Shown here piece after piece: positions 9,601-12,283 of a stretch of 12,283 nucleotides of DNA. Each line of letters opens with the position of its first letter. The stretch's first letter is position 1. The translations under genes were made by a program, and so were the position numbers. Location: assembly GCA_002308195.1 (NCBI GenBank), contig DBVU01000102.1, positions 216 through 12,498 of the forward strand, in the 5' to 3' direction. The stretch is from Bacteroidales bacterium UBA1256. GTDB lineage: Bacteria > Bacteroidota > Bacteroidia > Bacteroidales > Paludibacteraceae. A model generated the notes under the pieces. It saw only the letters and a list, made by a program, of their open reading frames with translations. It made no database searches and had not been told where the DNA came from.

Positions 9601-9975
9601 CCGGTATATGAGAATGCTGTTCTGGACAAGAATGGTGTACCAGTACTGAAATATCCGTACAATGTGATGACAATGCAAGAGAGCTTGGCTGCCACCAATC
9701 CTCTGTATCGCTTCATCTTTGATGCTTCTGTAGGTAAACTGATTTACCTGCCGAATCGTCAGTCTGTATCTATCAACCTGAGTGTGACTAACCTCACCAA
9801 CAACACACACTTCAAGACCGGTGGTTACCAACAAGCCCGTCTGCCGCGTGCTGTACGTCAGGGAGAGAAAGACTATCAGAACTCTGTGATTACGGCTAAC
9901 GCATGGAAATATCCATCTAAGTATTACTATGCTTGGGGAGCCAATTTCTTCTTAACTGTAACTTATAAATTCTAA
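6658..9975 (+). CDS. TonB-dependent-receptor-type outer-membrane protein with CarboxypepD_reg-like domain
   Basis: This is a large outer-membrane beta-barrel protein (1105 residues), probably an energised importer of an unknown substrate. Residues 1-20 are a signal peptide (MRK, hydrophobic core, cleavage after FAQ). Residues about 21-100 are a CarboxypepD_reg-like beta-sandwich (GTVIDESTQEPVVGAKVTL, then NSAGEFSL). An acidic segment (LLNLTEEEMSDDEG, 112-125) and a Ser/Ala/Gln-rich linker (127-138) follow. The divergent plug-like region (about 139-235) holds ARYRNRGY, YYIEGLNFN and AMGGLNDASRYKEV. The rest is barrel, with FGAPTERGQ, NPYWGYQNGKVRN and the motif NAPDPRPDYYR (389-399), and a C-terminal strand ending VTYKF, as expected for barrel insertion. 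From memory, this motif set marks a Bacteroidota receptor subfamily found beside DUF5689 genes. No SusD-like gene accompanies it, so it is not a typical SusC/SusD pair. The leader (about 6623-6657) is A-rich; the DUF5689 gene starts 5 bases after the stop. ATA and CTA codons look rarer than in rsh or meaB. Confidence 0.88.
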   Translation: MRKILSLMFVLALSVVAFAQTSLKGTVIDESTQEPVVGAKVTLANQNISTTTNSAGEFSLLYLEAMDEEVIVESDGYIAAIELIQLNADQVNQMEAIQLQQNIVSQAQDEILLNLTEEEMSDDEGRSQAQASSSSASTDVFNSTISFAWSTARYRNRGYASNVETYYIEGLNFNSQERGNFNYSAMGGLNDASRYKEVLNPMEATNFSFGGVAQATNYLMGASRYAQGWKVGAAGTNRNYKARVNATYASGVMPSGWAVVAQLAYRFSPYIDNKGIIGEGIKYYSLGYFVSAEKIWDNARLKLITFGAPTERGQNAAVTQEVYDLTGTNNYNPYWGYQNGKVRNSRIVKSYDPTFIASYEINLDEQQKLKVAAGYHYSMYSNSALNFYNAPDPRPDYYRNLPSFFWDGQIANNYYEPSGQQLFNEDGVHYPWGLFIGQDMNSTYLGSGFWGEDGNLIGPSIDMAQYNNLVHLWKTRDNKTTQIDWDNIYAANFANNYNNPDGSARYIIERRHNDIQEGMASLNYVNTQFDHLKMTLGAEAKVSQGIHYKTIDDLLGGNQWIDVDAFADRDIKELASNGGFTQADIENVRKNEIAADYDTRITDNGRRFGYDYRINMANMKAWFQNEWSFNEVDLYYALSLEYSMMQRSTNMLNGRAWYLTKIAEEKTGAEPWKYYGNNSYQMVKDAEANGTLQAGTTYMGDAHHFFDPGFKAGATYKINGRNRLKLNGLFEIRSPYARDAYLSQRVHDRVVDKIYIHDNAKSLHDFYAASENVVSTDLTYEFNYPIVRGRITGFFTQSWNGTELNGYYDDEARTFVNQAMTGIDKRYMGIEAAAAVKMGTYFTLTGAMSVGDYRYTSNPQVVTSAENGMPMTQNLVTKDLVFETLDKVLLKGVKLSTGPQVNASLKLSFFHPKMWFADITVNYHDWNYLSVAPSRRMQGLYTGMRIDGTAVNGWFGDSYANAIETTDGQALRVEIDMNTGDPVYENAVLDKNGVPVLKYPYNVMTMQESLAATNPLYRFIFDASVGKLIYLPNRQSVSINLSVTNLTNNTHFKTGGYQQARLPRAVRQGEKDYQNSVITANAWKYPSKYYYAWGANFFLTVTYKF

Positions 9976-9980
9976 GCATC

Positions 9981-11201
9981 ATGAGAAAGTCTATTTATAT
10001 GTATGCAATGATTCTGGCGATGCCAGTAGTTGCTCTGATGACCTCTTGCGAACCCCGCGCTCTAACCGAGGATGATGTATTCACTCAAGAACAGTCGATA
10101 GACCAAATACTGAGCGAGGAGAATCCACAAGGTTATCGTATCTACACATTGAATGAGTTCCAAGATGCCTTTATGACAGAGAAAGGTAATTTTGCCAGTG
10201 ACACGTGTCCTTATCGTACACGTTCTACTAATGGCAACGGACTATATCTCTACTCTGTGGATACTATTCCTACCAATGGTCAGGGTATCTATATCCGCGG
10301 CCGTGTAGCTACAGACGACTATGCAGGTAATTTCTACAAAGCACTGGTTATTCAGCAAGTTGTAGGAGGCGAACAGCAGAGTCTGCGTGTTTCGGTTGAT
10401 ATGGGTTCGAGCGGTGGTATGTATCAACTCGGTCAGGAAATCCTGATTCGTTGTAATGGTCTGGCTGTAGGTCGCTACGCTAACCAACCACAACTCTGCG
10501 TACCATCGTATAACAACAATATCTATGCGATGAACGCATCGCAAAAGGTAGGTTGGTGCCCGGGACGTATTCCGAGTGCCGTATTCCGTCGTAACACACG
10601 TATGATTGGTGTTCCTGATCAGACGAAACTGAAATACGACACGCTGACCTTGGCACAACTCTTTGCGCAAATTCCTCTGAAGCCATCTGTAGATGCAAAT
10701 GGTATGGATCGTATTCGTAAGGCAGATGGTCGACTGATAGTGATTAAGGATGTTCACTTCACAGGCGAGACCGATGATAACGGAACTATCACTCCTTGTA
10801 TTTATGCTCACCCGGATTCTTCCGGTCTAGCCAATGTGTTTGCTCCATCTACGCAAAACATCGGTTATCCGCAGAGCCGTATTCTACAAGATCCTGCTAG
10901 CAACTTCATCTGTTGCTCCAGTTCTGAGTATTGCAAATTTGCTTGCTATTACCTGCCTGGCGCCAATGAGAGTGGTGTAAGTGGCTGTCCTAACTGGGAA
11001 GGTACGGTTACAGGTATCCTGGGATGGTATCTGGATAAAGCAGCCAACCTGACAACAAGCAGTCTGAAGGGTTATGAGTGGTCTATCACTCCTCGTGGTA
11101 TTCCTGGAGTTGGAGTTCCTGATATCCGTATGTTCTATCAAGGCGATTCAGACAAGCCTTGGACTCCTAGGGAATTTGACCCGAAGACATTCAACCAATA
11201 A
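9981..11201 (+). CDS. DUF5689 lipoprotein, probable partner of the upstream receptor
   Basis: This 406-residue exported lipoprotein has a hydrophobic signal (residues about 5-20) and a lipobox-like LMTSC, with the lipidated cysteine at 23 followed by EPR and an acidic stretch. Residues about 51-185 match the DUF5689 pattern: YTLNEFQDAF (55-64), IYIRGRVATDDYAGNFYKALVIQ (103-125), then YQLGQEILIRCNGLAVGRYANQPQL (148-172). DUF5689 is predicted to hold an OB-like beta-barrel. A second part (about 215-380) has RLIVIKDVHF and a closing WEGTVTGILGWY segment, which suggests another beta-barrel-like unit. Beyond Cys23 there are ten cysteines, five of them between 311 and 336. The function is unknown. 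The position 5 bases after the receptor gene and shared envelope targeting suggest the two act together, perhaps with this protein as a substrate-binding surface component; that is inference. cvpA begins 9 bases downstream. Confidence 0.82.
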   Translation: MRKSIYMYAMILAMPVVALMTSCEPRALTEDDVFTQEQSIDQILSEENPQGYRIYTLNEFQDAFMTEKGNFASDTCPYRTRSTNGNGLYLYSVDTIPTNGQGIYIRGRVATDDYAGNFYKALVIQQVVGGEQQSLRVSVDMGSSGGMYQLGQEILIRCNGLAVGRYANQPQLCVPSYNNNIYAMNASQKVGWCPGRIPSAVFRRNTRMIGVPDQTKLKYDTLTLAQLFAQIPLKPSVDANGMDRIRKADGRLIVIKDVHFTGETDDNGTITPCIYAHPDSSGLANVFAPSTQNIGYPQSRILQDPASNFICCSSSEYCKFACYYLPGANESGVSGCPNWEGTVTGILGWYLDKAANLTTSSLKGYEWSITPRGIPGVGVPDIRMFYQGDSDKPWTPREFDPKTFNQ

Positions 11202-11210
11202 TTCCACAAG

Positions 11211-11723
11211 ATGAATTGGCTGGACGTACTATTGCTACTACCGCTATTAGTTGGTCTTGTTAGAGGCCTGATGCGCGGCTTAGTCTCCGAGATAATCGCC
11301 ATTTTGGTGGTTATTCTCGGAGTACTGGGCGCACGCTTTATGATGCCCGATTTCTCCGCATGGCTTTGGGGCCAGTGGGGATGGCCGGAAGGCGTATGTG
11401 ATGTAGTGGCATATGTGCTGATTTTCCTGGCGATTGCGATATTGCTTACGCTTCTGGCACGCGGCTTGACCAAATTTATGCGTGCTATCCATCTGGGATG
11501 GGCCAATCGTCTATTCGGAGGTATCTTCGGCTTACTGAAATACGGGCTGATCGTTCTCGTAGTGGTATTTGCCATGGATCGCACCAATCAGAGTTTCCAT
11601 TGGCTAGATGAAGCACAAGTAGTCAAGACTTCGGTGGTGTATCCTAAAATGGTGAGAGTGGTCCACAAGATACTAAAAACAGACTGGCGAGAGACTATCG
11701 ACAGAGAATCGAGTCGAGACTAA
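11211..11723 (+). CDS. CvpA family inner-membrane protein
   Basis: This 170-residue protein has four likely membrane segments at about 5-20, 26-43, 63-84 and 103-122, then a polar C-terminal tail of about 48 residues. The family signature is visible as an early Gly/Arg-rich hairpin (GLVRGLMRGLVSE, 15-27) and NRLFGGIFGLLKYGLIV (99-115). CvpA proteins are named for a role in colicin V production in E. coli and have since been linked to envelope stress tolerance; the molecular activity is not established. The gene sits 9 bases after the DUF5689 gene and folK follows within 6 bases, so co-transcription is likely. The start ATG gives a natural MNWLDVLLLLPL N-terminus, common in the family. I am confident about the family but not about the function. 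Confidence 0.9.
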   Translation: MNWLDVLLLLPLLVGLVRGLMRGLVSEIIAILVVILGVLGARFMMPDFSAWLWGQWGWPEGVCDVVAYVLIFLAIAILLTLLARGLTKFMRAIHLGWANRLFGGIFGLLKYGLIVLVVVFAMDRTNQSFHWLDEAQVVKTSVVYPKMVRVVHKILKTDWRETIDRESSRD

Positions 11724-11729
11724 ACCGTG

Positions 11730-12146
11730 ATGAAGTACTATCTTTCACTGGGATCCAACATAGGCGATCGAGAACAAACGATACAACAAGCGTTGGGAAT
11801 GATTGAGCAGCAAATAGGACACGTTCTACGCTGCTCTTCTTATTACTACTCTGCCCCATGGGGATTTGATTCGACGAATAGTTTCTGCAATATATGTTGC
11901 AATGTAGAATCGGAAATGTCGCCACTGGAACTACTAGCCGCGACACAAGCGATTGAACGTTCGTTAGGACGCACGCACAAATCGCAAAACGGCCAATATC
12001 AGGACCGAACCATTGATATCGATATTATCCTGGCCTTTGAGGGAGAGCGACCATTAGAATGGCAATCGGCAGAACTGCAGATACCCCATCCATTGTGGGC
12101 AGAGAGGGACTTTGTGAAGGTGCCTTTGGAAGAAATAATGCAATAG
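11730..12146 (+). CDS. folK: 2-amino-4-hydroxy-6-hydroxymethyldihydropteridine pyrophosphokinase (HPPK)
   Basis: FolK transfers pyrophosphate from ATP to 6-hydroxymethyl-7,8-dihydropterin, the step before dihydropteroate synthase in folate synthesis, in the cytoplasm. Numbered from the ATG at 11730 (138 residues), it shows LSLGSNIGDRE (5-15), SAPWGF (41-46), FCNICCNVES (52-61, the usual F-x-N segment), ELLAATQAIERSLGR (67-81), DRTIDIDIIL (92-101, with Asp96 and Asp98 expected to hold the two magnesium ions) and IPHPLWAERDFVKVPLEEI (118-136). All key motifs are present, so it should be active; it is shorter than the 159-residue E. coli enzyme. A GTG three bases upstream (11727) is in frame and would add one residue. 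I prefer the ATG, which leaves a 6-base gap after the cvpA stop. No folB or folP is in view. Confidence 0.94.
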   Translation: MKYYLSLGSNIGDREQTIQQALGMIEQQIGHVLRCSSYYYSAPWGFDSTNSFCNICCNVESEMSPLELLAATQAIERSLGRTHKSQNGQYQDRTIDIDIILAFEGERPLEWQSAELQIPHPLWAERDFVKVPLEEIMQ

Positions 12147-12155
12147 ATACTACTT

Positions 12156-12167
12156 TTTTTGCAAAAA
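12156..12167. repeat. Perfect 12-base A/T palindrome after folK
   Basis: The bases TTTTTGCAAAAA read the same on both strands, directly downstream of the folK stop and just before the -33 element of the tRNA promoter. A loop-free palindrome this short cannot make a stable RNA hairpin, and there is no GC-rich stem with a T-tract, so I do not call it a terminator. It may simply be A/T-rich intergenic sequence. The whole 84-base gap (12147-12230) otherwise holds only the promoter and tRNA leader. Confidence 0.35.
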
Positions 12168-12169
12168 TA

Positions 12170-12201
12170 TTTGGTCAATTCAAAAAAAAGCAGTACTTTT
12201 G
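12170..12201 (+). promoter_or_regulatory. Bacteroidota-type sigma-ABfr promoter for tRNA-His
   Basis: A -33 element TTTG (12170-12173) and a -7 element TACTTTTG (12194-12201) are separated by 20 bases. This fits the Bacteroides housekeeping consensus TTTG / TANNTTTG with its usual spacing of about 19-21 bases. Transcription would be expected to begin a few bases after 12201, giving a short leader of about 20-25 bases before the tRNA at 12231. It is the only clear promoter of this type that I found in the gaps between genes. Confidence 0.8.
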
Positions 12202-12230
12202 CACTCGCTTTTGAAAAATAAAGCATTTAT

Positions 12231-12283
12231 GGTGGTCATAGCTCAGTTGGCAGAGCATCGGATTGTGGTTCCGAGTGTCGTGG
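12231..12283 (+). tRNA. tRNA-His (anticodon GUG), 3' end outside window
   Basis: The sequence follows the tRNA cloverleaf. A genome-encoded extra G at -1 (12231) is followed by acceptor strand GTGGTCA (12232-12238), TA, D-stem GCTC/GAGC (12241-12244 and 12253-12256) around loop AGTTGGCA, anticodon stem TCGGA/TCCGA (12258-12262 and 12270-12274) and loop TTGTGGT with anticodon GTG at 12265-12267. The variable loop GTGTC and the start of the T-stem (GTGG) end the window. The additional 5' G is the identity mark of tRNA-His, read by histidyl-tRNA synthetase. The 3' half, including the T-loop and the base pairing with G-1, is missing only because the window stops. Confidence 0.95.

Noticed and set aside
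10242..10811. Reverse-strand open frame of 189 codons opposite the DUF5689 gene
   Set aside because: No start context, no domain, and full overlap with a coherent lipoprotein gene.
9981..11201. SusD-like lipoprotein as partner of the receptor
   Set aside because: It lacks the helical TPR-type SusD pattern; the sequence instead fits the beta-rich DUF5689 pattern.

Overview
The window looks like chromosomal DNA from a Bacteroidota bacterium, most likely order Bacteroidales. The evidence is the outer-membrane receptor with a CarboxypepD_reg-like N-terminal domain paired with a DUF5689 lipoprotein, a DUF1573 exported protein, a MeaB very close in sequence style to Bacteroides MeaB, the lack of Shine-Dalgarno motifs (A/T-rich leaders instead), and a TTTG-20 nt-TANNTTTG promoter before the tRNA. 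I cannot name genus or species. No mobile element, CRISPR array, phage gene or pseudogene was seen.

Layout. All nine protein genes and the tRNA are on the + strand, and no gap exceeds 84 bases. From left to right: the 3' part of a RelA/SpoT-family (p)ppGpp gene cut by the window edge (1-1407); an exported three-domain DUF1573 protein (1439-2518); the GTPase MeaB (2538-3632), overlapping the start of the replicative helicase gene dnaB (3610-5187); asparaginyl-tRNA synthetase asnS (5225-6622); a large TonB-dependent-receptor-type outer-membrane protein (6658-9975); a DUF5689 lipoprotein (9981-11201); a CvpA-family membrane protein (11211-11723); the folate enzyme FolK (11730-12146); and the 5' part of tRNA-His(GUG) (12231 to the window end) behind its own promoter.

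How the genes fit together. Most are housekeeping genes: stringent response, replication, tRNA charging, folate synthesis and a B12-enzyme chaperone. They are co-directional without being one pathway. The tightest unit is receptor - DUF5689 - cvpA - folK, with gaps of 5, 9 and 6 bases, which suggests one transcript. The receptor and DUF5689 lipoprotein probably form a two-part cell-envelope system of unknown substrate. This pair is the least characterised part of the window. By eye, its codon use differs from the flanking genes in a way that suggests high expression. No obviously new multi-gene system was found; the most useful leads are this pair, its cysteine-rich lipoprotein, and the SSB-like C-terminal end of DnaB.
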